DNA of 60,840 nucleotides from Bacteroidota bacterium (GCA_011049175.1 DSCJ01000107.1:1-60840); one strand, 5' to 3'. Counted from the first letter of the stretch, positions 52,233-60,765 are shown. The notes: generated by a model not told the origin, from the letters alone. A program made the numbers and translations.

Positions 52233-53588
52233 TCACGATCCCATTTCTTTGATCATTAACTGGATACCTTCTCTCAATATTGATTGTACATCGGTTTTCG
52301 AGGTGCAGACAAATTCACACAGGGCCAGGTCTTCCTCCACCACCTCGTAAATGCCCAGCTGTTCCATTTTATCGATATCACCGATGAGGATTGATTTCAA
52401 CAACTGTAACGGGTAAATGTCCATAGGAAGCACCTTTTCATACTCACCGGTCATAACAAAAGACCGTTTCCCCCCATGGAGGTTGGTATCCAGGCGGAAT
52501 TTCCGGTTCGGCTGAAGCCAGCTGAAGAAAGCACGTGAAGCGCTGAATTTATCCAGACGGGGCATGGCCCAACCCAGAAATTCGTGGTAATTCCCTTCCG
52601 GAATAACGGTAATCTGGGAATCGTAGAAACCGATAAATCCTTCCCGGCTGATACGCCGGCCGGTCAGTACATTCCCGCTGATCACACGAATTCCCTCGCC
52701 GGTCAGGTTATTCTCAAGCAGTTTCTTTACCGAGGCTCCCACCATGGTGCGGTAATACCTGGGTTTTAAAACTTCCGAACCGGTCAGCGCCACAATACGC
52801 GTTGCATCGAGCAAACCTTTAGAAAAAAGCCTGCCTATCAGCAGCACGTCCTGAGGGTTCACCGTCCATACTTTCTCACCCCTGTTCACCGGAGCTATAT
52901 GATGGATCTGTATCCCCACATTGCCCGACGGGTGTGGTCCGCTGAACAGATGGGACTTCACATTTTCCGCTTCCTTAAACACCGGCGAAAAAGTAAGTTC
53001 GGCATGCATTCCCAGGTGCACTTCCCCGGAAGTCAGTTTCCTCAGCACCTGAATACCGGTCCGGAAATCTTCCTTCCCGTCGTTAATAACGAAATCCATA
53101 TCGGGAGCCAGGGGGGCAGTATCGAAAGCTGAGATAAATATGTCACGCGGCACATCTTCCGGACTGGCAACGATCCCATAGGGACGCTGCCTGATGAGGG
53201 AGAAGAGCCCGCTTTTCAGCAGGTTTTGCACTATTTCGTCACGAGACATACGGGCGGGGTCTCCTTTGGCGAAGGATTCGTATTTCATTTCACCGTCAAA
53301 CTCCACCACCACCTCCAGTATCCTTCTCCGGTCGCCCCTGTTCACTGCCACCACCGTCCCGCTCACCGGGGAAGTAAAACGTATTTCCGGCCGGTACTTA
53401 TCAAAAAATAAGGAACTGCCGGCCAGCACCCGGTCATTCACCTTAACGGAAAGCCTGGGAGTGAGACCCGGAAAATCGGGTGGTTGAAGGGCAAACCATT
53501 CCGGCATATCCGCCTGTGTCAGGATCTTTTCAGCCTGTCCCGCCATTGGAATATCCAGCCCTCGTTTTAACTTGATAACCTTCGACAT
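52233..53588 (-). CDS. nqrA: Na+-translocating NADH:quinone reductase subunit A
   Basis: A 451-residue NqrA, the cytoplasmic peripheral subunit and first gene of the operon. Recognisable segments are VIKLKRGLDIPMAGQAEK, RLSVKVNDRVLAGSSLFFDK, TSPVSGTVVAVNRGDRRR (a Rnf-like barrel-sandwich part) and IRQRPYGIVASPEDVPRDIF. It is involved in quinone binding. An 88-nt leader follows a good -7 box. Confidence 0.97.
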   Translation of the reverse strand: MSKVIKLKRGLDIPMAGQAEKILTQADMPEWFALQPPDFPGLTPRLSVKVNDRVLAGSSLFFDKYRPEIRFTSPVSGTVVAVNRGDRRRILEVVVEFDGEMKYESFAKGDPARMSRDEIVQNLLKSGLFSLIRQRPYGIVASPEDVPRDIFISAFDTAPLAPDMDFVINDGKEDFRTGIQVLRKLTSGEVHLGMHAELTFSPVFKEAENVKSHLFSGPHPSGNVGIQIHHIAPVNRGEKVWTVNPQDVLLIGRLFSKGLLDATRIVALTGSEVLKPRYYRTMVGASVKKLLENNLTGEGIRVISGNVLTGRRISREGFIGFYDSQITVIPEGNYHEFLGWAMPRLDKFSASRAFFSWLQPNRKFRLDTNLHGGKRSFVMTGEYEKVLPMDIYPLQLLKSILIGDIDKMEQLGIYEVVEEDLALCEFVCTSKTDVQSILREGIQLMIKEMGS

Positions 53589-53675
53589 TTCAAGCAGTTA
53601 ATCTGTTTTTTTATCTCAGACAAAAATAACATATTTTTCAGTCAGGACAAGATGTTCCTGAATGGGTTGAAAACA

Positions 53676-53683
53676 CAAATATA
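53676..53683 (-). promoter_or_regulatory. Promoter -7 box (TATATTTG) for the nqr operon
   Basis: A perfect TAnnTTTG on the minus strand, 88 nt upstream of nqrA. A TTG at 53718-53716 is too far (32 bp) for a normal -33, so only the -7 part is supported. Confidence 0.4.
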
Positions 53684-53746
53684 CAGATTTACTAATATGT
53701 CGATGTGTTTATTCTCAACATCCCTTCAGATGTTCTAAAACATTCG

Positions 53747-53754
53747 TACCTTCG
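53747..53754 (+). promoter_or_regulatory. Possible -7 box (TACCTTCG) for the T9SS plug-like gene
   Basis: One mismatch to TAnnTTTG. It lies 48 nt before the TTG start candidate and 69 nt before the ATG. Confidence 0.25.
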
Positions 53755-53815
53755 TATCAACTGATTAAACACACAGCGTTATTGTGGAAACCTGTTGAAA
53801 AAAATATTTCATTTG

Positions 53816-55111
53816 ATGCGTTTTCTTTCGGTCATAGCCATTTTTCTCGCCCGCGGAATCTTTTGCTTTCCTCTTGCCGGGCAGGTATCTCCCGCGTGGC
53901 TGGAAGACAGGATCCACAGGGACAATATCCATACGGTCATTCTTTCACCGGCCGACAGGGAACTTGGGTATCCGGTCATGGAACTCGGTTCTTCCGACCG
54001 GCTAACCCTTAAATTCGATGAGCTTACCGATCAACCCGGCAATTATACATATACCTTTATTCACTGTGATGCGTACTGGCAACCTTCCGGACTCTCGCCC
54101 TACGAGTTTCTCGACGGATTTACAGAAGACCAGATCCAGGATTACCGCTTTTCTTTCAATACCACCGTTGATTATATCCACTACTCCCTCACCTTTCCCA
54201 ACGAGCAGATTGATTTCCGGCTTTCGGGAAATTATATTCTTCTGGTTTACCAGGATTATGACCAGTCGAAACCTGTTCTCACCAGAAGGTTTTCCGTGTA
54301 TGAGAATCTGGTTCAAATATCTCCTGAAATCAAGCCCCCCGTGCTAACCGAACTCAACCGGTCGGGCCAGGAAATCGATGTGCAGGTCAGCCTCGGTTCA
54401 TACCCTATGAGGGATCCCATGGATGAACTGCATCTGGTGATCAGACAAAACGGCCGCTGGGACAATGCCGTCATGGGCCTAAAACCTTTATTTATCAGGG
54501 GGAGCAACCTGTCGTACGATCACAACAATGAAAATGTATTTCCGGGCATTAATGAATTCCGGTATTTCGACATCAGGAGTTTCCGATACCAGTCGGAATT
54601 TGTAAGAAATATTGATTACAGAGCACCCTGGTATTATGTTGAACTGGCTCCCTGCCGGGAAAGGGCGGGAAAAGGATATTTTTCCGATCCCGAGATCAAC
54701 GGGAAATTCAGGATCGAGGTACAGGAGGGTCACCATCCGCACACCGACGCAGACTATGCCAGGGTATTTTTCAGTTATCCTGCAGCATTCCCCTTCAGAA
54801 ATACCGATCTGTTCATTATGGGGGATCTGACCGACTGGCAATTATCGAAAAGGTCGATAATGGTTTACAACGAAAGCCGTCATCAGTATGAACTGACCCT
54901 TCTTCTCAAACAGGGATACTACAATTACTGGCTGGCCACCCGGGCTTCAGGGGAATCTTCAGCAGATCCTTCTCCTATTGAGGGAACCTATTACGAAACA
55001 GAGAATGATTACCTGATCTATCTGTACCATCGCCCGTCGGGTTCACGCTATGACAGACTGATTGGATACACCCTGGCAAACAGCCAGGGTCCCGGCCGTA
55101 ACTTCAGATAA
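53816..55111 (+). CDS. DUF5103 protein, type IX secretion plug-like
   Basis: A 431-residue secreted protein. Its signal peptide ends near FPLAGQ. Family landmarks are IHRDNIHTVILSPADRELG, LKFDELTDQPGNYTYTFIHC, then DAYWQPSGLSPYEFLDGF, the YSLTFPNEQIDFRLSGNYIL strand and DYDQSKPVLTRRFSVYE. The C-terminal part has NTDLFIMGDLTDWQLSKRS and KQGYYNYWL. DUF5103 contains the 'plug' proteins that close the SprA translocon in T9SS. A TTG at 53795 giving MKKIFHLMRF is an alternative start. It is divergent from nqrA. Confidence 0.9.
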   Translation: MRFLSVIAIFLARGIFCFPLAGQVSPAWLEDRIHRDNIHTVILSPADRELGYPVMELGSSDRLTLKFDELTDQPGNYTYTFIHCDAYWQPSGLSPYEFLDGFTEDQIQDYRFSFNTTVDYIHYSLTFPNEQIDFRLSGNYILLVYQDYDQSKPVLTRRFSVYENLVQISPEIKPPVLTELNRSGQEIDVQVSLGSYPMRDPMDELHLVIRQNGRWDNAVMGLKPLFIRGSNLSYDHNNENVFPGINEFRYFDIRSFRYQSEFVRNIDYRAPWYYVELAPCRERAGKGYFSDPEINGKFRIEVQEGHHPHTDADYARVFFSYPAAFPFRNTDLFIMGDLTDWQLSKRSIMVYNESRHQYELTLLLKQGYYNYWLATRASGESSADPSPIEGTYYETENDYLIYLYHRPSGSRYDRLIGYTLANSQGPGRNFR

Positions 55112-55183
55112 CCGGCACACTGCATCCTCACCGCTTCCCCTGACACATTGTCCCGTCACGGTCCGGGCAAATACAACCAGGGG

Positions 55184-55223
55184 AACATCTGGCAGATGTT
55201 ATGAAACATCTATTTTTTCTTTT
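55184..55223 (+). terminator. Terminator with competing hairpins after the DUF5103 gene
   Basis: AGATGTT (55194-55200) pairs with AACATCT (55205-55211) across ATGA, followed by ATTTTTTCTTTT. The same AGATGTT can instead pair with an upstream AACATCT (55184-55190) across GGC. The remaining bases up to pruA (295 bp in all) show no gene. Confidence 0.6.
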
Positions 55224-55406
55224 ACAGGCGCAACAAGCCAAAGGAGTGATATCGGATTGTTCTGCAGGTGTCAAGTATGACAAAAGTCTTTTTAAATATA
55301 CGGGTAAGCCATTAATTTTCATTTGTGAAAACCCTGGAAACAGGTTCACTTCATTACGGGCAGTGAATAATTATACAAAAAGATAATAACCAAACACTTA
55401 TAGATC

Positions 55407-57038
55407 ATGTCACACACTTCATTTTATGTACCGGTGGCAGCCAATGAACCGGTCAAATCGTATGCCCCGGGCACACCCGAAAGGCATGAGCTGAAAGCTG
55501 CACTGAAAGAACTCCGGTCCATGGAAATGGACATACCGATGATCATCGACGGTAAAGAAGTAAGAACAGGGAACAAGGTGGCCATTCACCCTCCTCATGA
55601 CCGGCAGCATGTGCTGGGATATTTTCACAAGGGAGACGGATCGCATGTAAAAATGGCTATTGATGCCGCGCTCAGAGCGCGCAAGAAATGGGCAGAAATG
55701 GGCTGGCGGCACAGAGCCGGGATTTTCCTGAGGATTGCCAACCTGCTGTCGGGTCCATACCGGGCCAAAATCAACGCAGCTACCATGCTGGCCCAGTCAA
55801 AAAATGCTTTTCAGGCAGAAATCGATTCGGCCTGTGAACTGATCGATTTTTGCCGGTTCAATGTTCAATACATGGCTGAGATTTATTCGCACCAGCCCAT
55901 GTCCACACCAGATGAATGGAACCGCCTGGAGCAAAGGCCTCTGGAAGGGTTTATCTTTGCCCTGACACCTTTCAATTTCACTTCCATTGCCGGGAATCTT
56001 CCCACTTCCCCCGCCCTGATGGGGAACGTGGTGGTATGGAAACCTTCGAATAATCAGGTTTATTCGGCATACTGGCTGATGAAAATCTTTCAGGAAGCAG
56101 GAGTACCCGATGGAGTAATCAACCTGGTATATGTTTCCGGTCCGGTTGCCGGAAAAGAAATTTTCAGCCATCCTGATTTTGCAGGGATTCATTATACCGG
56201 CTCTACGGAAGTTTTCCAGAATATATGGAAAGAAATTGGCAACAACATTTCCCGGTACAAAACCTATCCCCGGATTGTGGGCGAAACAGGAGGCAAGGAT
56301 TTTATCATGGTCCATCCCTCGGCCAATATACGGCAAACGGTGGTAGCCATGGTAAGGGGGGCCTATGAATACCAGGGGCAAAAATGTTCGGCGGTATCAA
56401 GGACATACATCCCTGAGAGCTTATGGCCTAAGCTCAGAAAGGAACTCGAAAACCAGATTGCATCGATCAAAATGGGCGGACCCGAAGATTTCACCAATTT
56501 CATGAATGCGGTGATTGATGAAGCGGCGTTCGATAAAATTACCTCATATATTGAACAGGCCAGGAAAGATAAGGAAGCCGATGTAATCATCGGAGGAGGC
56601 TATGACAAATCGAAGGGATTTTTCATTGAACCCACGGTGATCCTGACCACCGATCCACGGTATGTCACCATGCGGGAAGAAATTTTCGGCCCCGTACTAA
56701 CCGTGTACATTTATCCGGACAGCCGGTTTGAGGAAACCCTCGATCTGCTCGACCAGACTTCTCCCTATGGTCTCACCGGCGCGGTTTTCGCAACCGACCG
56801 GTATGCACTGGAGCTGGCAACAAAAAAGCTGATGCATGCCGCCGGGAATTTCTACATCAATGACAAACCTACAGGAGCAGTGGTTGGACGCCAGCCTTTC
56901 GGAGGATCCAGGCAATCGGGGACCAATGACAAAGCCGGATCCATGATCAACCTGATGCGTTGGGTTACGCCACGCACCATTAAGGAGAACTTCCTGCCGC
57001 CTGAAGATTATACCTATCCCTTTATGCGGGAAGAATAA
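55407..57038 (+). CDS. pruA: 1-pyrroline-5-carboxylate dehydrogenase
   Basis: A 543-residue aldehyde dehydrogenase of the P5C dehydrogenase branch. It has RPLEGFIFALTPFNFTSIAG, TGSTEVFQNIW, VGETGGKDFIMV (Glu), YEYQGQKCSAVSRTYI with nucleophile Cys327, and FGPVLTVYIY. It turns P5C into glutamate in proline catabolism. This monofunctional type, not the PutA fusion, is usual in Bacteroidota; no proline dehydrogenase gene is in the window. It is followed by a strong terminator. Confidence 0.96.
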   Translation: MSHTSFYVPVAANEPVKSYAPGTPERHELKAALKELRSMEMDIPMIIDGKEVRTGNKVAIHPPHDRQHVLGYFHKGDGSHVKMAIDAALRARKKWAEMGWRHRAGIFLRIANLLSGPYRAKINAATMLAQSKNAFQAEIDSACELIDFCRFNVQYMAEIYSHQPMSTPDEWNRLEQRPLEGFIFALTPFNFTSIAGNLPTSPALMGNVVVWKPSNNQVYSAYWLMKIFQEAGVPDGVINLVYVSGPVAGKEIFSHPDFAGIHYTGSTEVFQNIWKEIGNNISRYKTYPRIVGETGGKDFIMVHPSANIRQTVVAMVRGAYEYQGQKCSAVSRTYIPESLWPKLRKELENQIASIKMGGPEDFTNFMNAVIDEAAFDKITSYIEQARKDKEADVIIGGGYDKSKGFFIEPTVILTTDPRYVTMREEIFGPVLTVYIYPDSRFEETLDLLDQTSPYGLTGAVFATDRYALELATKKLMHAAGNFYINDKPTGAVVGRQPFGGSRQSGTNDKAGSMINLMRWVTPRTIKENFLPPEDYTYPFMREE

Positions 57039-57062
57039 GCACATACGGCCACTTTGTTGAAA

Positions 57063-57112
57063 ACAAGCGGTGAAAGTTCATAATTCTGACTTCCACCGCT
57101 TGTCTTTTATTG
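57063..57112 (+). terminator. Rho-independent terminator after pruA
   Basis: A perfect 10-bp stem, ACAAGCGGTG (57063-57072) with CACCGCTTGT (57094-57103), then CTTTTATTG. The loop is long (21 nt) and can extend pairing by a few bases. Confidence 0.65.
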
Positions 57113-57114
57113 TT

Positions 57115-57122
57115 TAACTTTG
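57115..57122 (+). promoter_or_regulatory. Promoter -7 box (TAACTTTG) for the FtsB/DivIC gene
   Basis: A perfect TAnnTTTG 26 nt upstream of the ATG at 57141. It overlaps the in-frame TTG at 57120, so that codon is not the start. Confidence 0.45.
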
Positions 57123-57140
57123 CGGAAAGCATTCAGGAGC

Positions 57141-57449
57141 ATGTCAGGTTTGAAACGAATATTCCGGGTATCCATCCCCATCCTGAGGAACAAATATGTT
57201 CTCTCATCCATTCTGTTTCTCCTCTGGATTGCTTTTTTCGACACAAACAACCTGATTGACCGTGCAAAGCAACTGAAAGAGCTGCATCAGCTTGAAGCTG
57301 ACCGGGAATATTATATCCGGCGCATCGAACATGATACACGAAGAATGAACGAACTGGAGACCGACCAGAAAAGCCTGGAAAAATTTGCCCGTGAGCAATA
57401 TCTCATGAAAAAAGACAATGAGGATGTATTCATCATTGTGGAAGAGTAA
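57141..57449 (+). CDS. Septum formation initiator family protein (FtsB/DivIC-like)
   Basis: A 102-residue protein. It has a short basic N-terminus, one membrane helix (about residues 20-36, YVLSSILFLLWIAFF) and a coiled coil (RAKQLKELHQLEADREYYI). It ends with LEKFAREQYLMKKDNEDVFI, the FAREQY/MKKxNEDVF pattern of Bacteroidota FtsB/DivIC. It should act in the divisome with FtsL and FtsQ, though no other division gene is near. Its 3' end overlaps the convergent glycosyltransferase by 17 bp. Confidence 0.92.
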   Translation: MSGLKRIFRVSIPILRNKYVLSSILFLLWIAFFDTNNLIDRAKQLKELHQLEADREYYIRRIEHDTRRMNELETDQKSLEKFAREQYLMKKDNEDVFIIVEE

Positions 57450-58725
57450 TCCCTTTGTATCCTTCCCGGTCCAGTTCCCTGAAAACTTCCAGCAATCCTG
57501 CCGCATCCCGGTATTGAGGTTTTAACCCCAGGGCATTCAGCAGTTTTACAGCCTCCCGTGTCACCGGCTGTTTCTCCAGAAACCGCGTATGCACATCATT
57601 CATGTATTTAACCGTCCTGAAGCCATTGAACCAGCGAAATAATCTTTTCCGGTACGATGCCAGCGAGGCCACATTCCGGTTGATTTCCTCATTCGCTGCA
57701 GGGAATCCGTTTCGCAGCAGAAATTCTCCGATAGCCGGATGCAGGGTTTCCTTCAGCAGTTCTTCGGTTTCTCCGGCCCCCAGCAGGTAATATCTGTTCA
57801 TCTGCCTGAAAAAATTCCTCAGCCAACAATAGGCTTCGAATGCATAGGTTAAAAAGGAGTGGTCTTTACGTCGGATCCATTCGGTAACGACCGGTCCGGT
57901 TCCGAAAGGAACCCGCCCGGAAGGCCTGGGTGAAGGGATAACACGTGTTTCATTCAGTTCTCCGAACTTTCCCAGATCCATAATCTTCTGCAGGAAATAA
58001 AAATCTTCGGCTCCCTGCCTGGCCTTCATGCCGCCCAAACGCGCATAGGCAGAAGCACGAACAGCAAAAGCCGACCCCAGGGTATGAAAAGCATACGGCG
58101 ACCCGGCAAACTTCATTCCCCCCACATGATACCTGAGATGGATCTCATAATCCGTAATGGCCCGGTACACATCCGGCGGATAATCGTCGCCCTTCAGAGG
58201 ATGCTCATAATAAACAGCACATCCCTCCATTTGAAGTTGGGTGGTAAAATAACGGTCAATCTCCTCGAAATAGTTACCGTCAACCAGGGTGTCGGCATCA
58301 AGCGAAATGAGTATCCCGTCACCTCTCCCGGCCCGGAGAAACCTGACTATTCCTTCATCCATCCCGGTTTTCCGCGCGTGGCCCACTCCTGAATATTTTG
58401 GCGGCACGGCAGGAGCATGCACCAGGTAGACGGGCAGGGAAGGATTTGCATAATACCCGATCCATTCTTCAACATCCCGGACCGATTTATTATGAAGCCT
58501 TCTTTCTTCATCAGAAGCATGGGCAGGGCAATTGAATACCACAATCACTTCGGCATGAAAACGGGGAAAAAAGGTACACTGTGCAAGTGATTCGAGGGTG
58601 AGGGGCAGGTTCTCTTCCGCAAAGGATGGAAGAACCACCGCCATATTCAGGTCAGGATTGGGCATATCGGGAACAAGCCATGGCCGTTGCCCGATCCTGT
58701 CAAGATACCGGTCAAGGTCGTTCAT
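57433..58725 (-). CDS. GT2-type glycosyltransferase
   Basis: A 430-residue soluble glycosyltransferase of family 2-like fold. It has MAVVLPSFAEENLPLTLESL at the start, EVIVVFNCPAHASDEERRLH, the donor metal motif in GILISLDADTLVDGNYF (DAD), then SAFAVRASAYARLGGMKARQ with the AEDFYFL acidic motif that supplies the catalytic base. A helical C-terminus of 150 residues is specific to this group. There is no membrane segment. The acceptor is unknown. It lies 15 bp downstream of the OmpH-like gene and is probably co-transcribed with it. Confidence 0.86.
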   Translation of the reverse strand: MNDLDRYLDRIGQRPWLVPDMPNPDLNMAVVLPSFAEENLPLTLESLAQCTFFPRFHAEVIVVFNCPAHASDEERRLHNKSVRDVEEWIGYYANPSLPVYLVHAPAVPPKYSGVGHARKTGMDEGIVRFLRAGRGDGILISLDADTLVDGNYFEEIDRYFTTQLQMEGCAVYYEHPLKGDDYPPDVYRAITDYEIHLRYHVGGMKFAGSPYAFHTLGSAFAVRASAYARLGGMKARQGAEDFYFLQKIMDLGKFGELNETRVIPSPRPSGRVPFGTGPVVTEWIRRKDHSFLTYAFEAYCWLRNFFRQMNRYYLLGAGETEELLKETLHPAIGEFLLRNGFPAANEEINRNVASLASYRKRLFRWFNGFRTVKYMNDVHTRFLEKQPVTREAVKLLNALGLKPQYRDAAGLLEVFRELDREGYKGITLPQ

Positions 58726-58740
58726 CCGGCTCCAGATGCC

Positions 58741-59352
58741 TTATTTTCTAGTGGCCAGGTATTCTTCATTCAATCCTTCCAGCACTTCCCAGGTGATATT
58801 CATGCTGTTGTCGGCCACCAGAATATTCCCTCCCAGGGTGCTGCTGAAAATGAACTGGTATCCTTCCTGTTTATTGTATTCCTTAAGATAATCCAGGATT
58901 CTGTACAGCACTTTTCGGTTCATCACCTGTTCCTCCTCCGCAAGTTCCTGTGTGGCGGTTTGCTGCATCTGTAGCAGATTGTCCCTCTCTGCCAGCAGTC
59001 GCTGGCTGTTCTGTTCATAGGTTTGCCGGGTAATAAGCAATTTCTGGCGCTGATCCTCCAGATTCGAAGCTTCTTTTTCCCACTGGCGGAAACGGGTTTC
59101 CAGTTCAGCTCCTTTCTGCTCCTGCTTGGCCATCAGTTCATCTCTCAAATCAAGGAAATATTCATAATGGGTCAGGAGTGTATCAATATTGATGTATGCC
59201 ATTTTCCCGGCTTGCACATATGCAGCGGAAGAGTCACCGGGAACCATTTCCTTTTTCCCTTCGGCAGGCTGCCGGCTGGTAAAATGCAATACATACAATA
59301 CGATGAGACCTGCCAGAATAATGATCTGCAATACAAGATTTGTTTTTTTCAT
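58741..59352 (-). CDS. OmpH/Skp family protein
   Basis: A 203-residue protein. A signal anchor (MKKTNLVLQIIILAGLIVLY) is followed by AYVQAGKMAYINIDTLLTHY, a long charged coiled coil (about 75-150) and NILVADNSMNITWEVLEGLN at the end. This is the OmpH/Skp fold, a jellyfish-like periplasmic chaperone for outer-membrane proteins. The N-terminal segment looks uncleaved, so it may be membrane-tethered. The ATG at 59352 is chosen by the signal sequence and by the -7 box behind it. Confidence 0.9.
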   Translation of the reverse strand: MKKTNLVLQIIILAGLIVLYVLHFTSRQPAEGKKEMVPGDSSAAYVQAGKMAYINIDTLLTHYEYFLDLRDELMAKQEQKGAELETRFRQWEKEASNLEDQRQKLLITRQTYEQNSQRLLAERDNLLQMQQTATQELAEEEQVMNRKVLYRILDYLKEYNKQEGYQFIFSSTLGGNILVADNSMNITWEVLEGLNEEYLATRK

Positions 59353-59379
59353 GCTGTATTCATCTGGATTAAGCTGCCA

Positions 59380-59387
59380 CAAATATA
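59380..59387 (-). promoter_or_regulatory. Promoter -7 box (TATATTTG) for the OmpH-like gene
   Basis: A perfect TAnnTTTG on the minus strand, 28 nt before the ATG. The upstream start candidate at 59382 lies within the box and is therefore unlikely. Confidence 0.45.
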
Positions 59388-59489
59388 ATGGATTCTGTCT
59401 TTACGGGAAAAAACAAATAAAATTAAATTTCCCGCCACTTTCATTTCCTGATTGATAAAAAATTCATTGTTCCGGAAAGGAAATCCGTT

Positions 59490-60473
59490 TTAAAATTCCG
59501 GACAGGGAATGGCATGTACTTTAATTTTCCTCCGGGGGTTACTCCTGAATTCATACACCAGGGATATTTCGTGAGCGCCACCGGTATGTGTTATGAGTGA
59601 AGAAATGGTCAGATCATAACTATAGCCGATATGCAGGTTGCTGGTTTTATATCCCACCAGTAAAATAACAGCATCTCTGTCGAAATGTCCTTTGAAAAAG
59701 GGCAACCCCCGCCACCAAACACCAAAAACCAGGGGTTCTTTGAACCAGTACATGCCCAGGTCCATCTGTGTGTAGCCACCCTGTGTTTTGAAGAGGAAAG
59801 CGGCGGAAAGACTTTCGTCAATGGGATTCAGCAACCTGCATCTCTTAATAATCTGCATGCCTCCGAAAACAGAAAATTTGAGAGGTACAATGGTTTCTTC
59901 CCCGTAAAGCGATTGATTCGGTTTCAGGAGATGATCAACGGTACTTCCTATCCATATCCTTTCATTGTATGCCAGTACCGAAGAAGAAAAATCAATATCC
60001 GGCTTGCTGTCGAAAGGAGGGGGTTCTGTCTGAGGGGTGGTGCCCCCGGGAGAAAGCTGATCATTGAATACCAGCCGGTTGAAATCAATTCCCAGGCGTG
60101 TATACATAAAATTCACTCCGGGACGAATATGCCACGATTCATTCAACTGTATGTTATAAGAATATAACAGGCCCACAATGGTATTGCTCAGGCGGCCGCT
60201 GCCAGCCCGGTCGTGCAGGGCAATCAAACCCACCCCTGAATTGAAGTTTGAAAAATACCTGTCGGCTGAAAAACTGTAGGTCAGAAAAACACCCGGTAAA
60301 GCAGGCCACTGGTTCCGGTGGTTGAGCGAAATCCTGTTTTCTTCGGTAGCTCCTGCAAACGAGGGGGCCAGATATAACTGATTGGCATAGAACTGGGAAA
60401 ACTGAGGATCCTGGGAAACTCCCTCGGTCCAAACCACCCAGAAGATACCAAAAACAATGAATATTCTTTTCAC
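59490..60473 (-). CDS. PorP/SprF family type IX secretion membrane protein
   Basis: A 327-residue outer-membrane beta-barrel protein. It has a signal peptide (cleavage after GVSQ) and family motifs QFSQFYANQLYLAPSFAG, NHRNQWPALPGVFLTYSFS, GVGLIALHDRAGSG, LNESWHIRPGVNFMYTRLG, NLHIGYSYDLTIS, GGAHEISLVYEF and the C-terminal CPEF. The PorP/SprF family belongs to T9SS/gliding machines and often pairs with PorE-like OmpA proteins. Here it stands alone, about 26 kb from the PD40 array. Downstream CGGGAAA/TTTCCCG (59404-59434) may form a weak hairpin. Confidence 0.93.
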   Translation of the reverse strand: MKRIFIVFGIFWVVWTEGVSQDPQFSQFYANQLYLAPSFAGATEENRISLNHRNQWPALPGVFLTYSFSADRYFSNFNSGVGLIALHDRAGSGRLSNTIVGLLYSYNIQLNESWHIRPGVNFMYTRLGIDFNRLVFNDQLSPGGTTPQTEPPPFDSKPDIDFSSSVLAYNERIWIGSTVDHLLKPNQSLYGEETIVPLKFSVFGGMQIIKRCRLLNPIDESLSAAFLFKTQGGYTQMDLGMYWFKEPLVFGVWWRGLPFFKGHFDRDAVILLVGYKTSNLHIGYSYDLTISSLITHTGGAHEISLVYEFRSNPRRKIKVHAIPCPEF

Positions 60474-60600
60474 AAAATATAATATTTCACTTTCTCCCAG
60501 CCCTCGTTTGATGCGTCTTATTGTCGAATATACGAAATAAATTCTATTTCACTATTCTTTGCTATTGTATACGGATCATGCATTCGAAAGTTAGTCAAAA

Positions 60601-60708
60601 TTAATCCTTTTTCTTTTCGTGCTCTTTCCTCTGCCAGGTTACAGCATCAGTTTTTGGATGAACGGCAGTTTTTCTTGTATGAACGACCGGTTTTTTCACA
60701 CGAAACAT
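60601..60708 (-). CDS. Possible very short basic protein (35 residues)
   Basis: ATG at 60708 to TAA at 60601. The product starts MFRVKKPVVHTRK and is Lys/Arg-rich with two VHxxKT-like units. It begins 13 nt past the hairpin at 60721-60760. There is no recognised family and no promoter box directly upstream, so it may be chance. Confidence 0.25.
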   Translation of the reverse strand: MFRVKKPVVHTRKTAVHPKTDAVTWQRKEHEKKKD

Positions 60709-60720
60709 TATCACGACGAA

Positions 60721-60765
60721 AAAGAGGCTGTCTCAAAAGCATATTTGAGGCGGCTTCTTTTTTAT
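60721..60765. terminator. Strong terminator-like hairpin, possibly bidirectional
   Basis: AAAGAGGCTGTCTCAAA (60721-60737) pairs with TTTGAGGCGGCTTCTTT (60744-60760) over 17 positions, three of them G-T, with a 6-nt loop. T-runs follow on the plus strand and, in reverse, on the minus strand. Hairpins with this GGCTGTCTCA word are frequent between genes in Bacteroidota. It probably ends a transcript of a gene outside the window. Confidence 0.65.

Noticed and set aside
55201-55386. 61-codon frame in the gap between the plug-like gene and pruA
   Set aside because: Its start lies inside the loop of the terminator hairpin and the product shows no motif.
60721-60760. Possible insertion-sequence end (GGCTGTCTCA word)
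   Set aside because: The two halves pair as a hairpin with flanking A/T runs as in a terminator, and no transposase or target duplication is visible.
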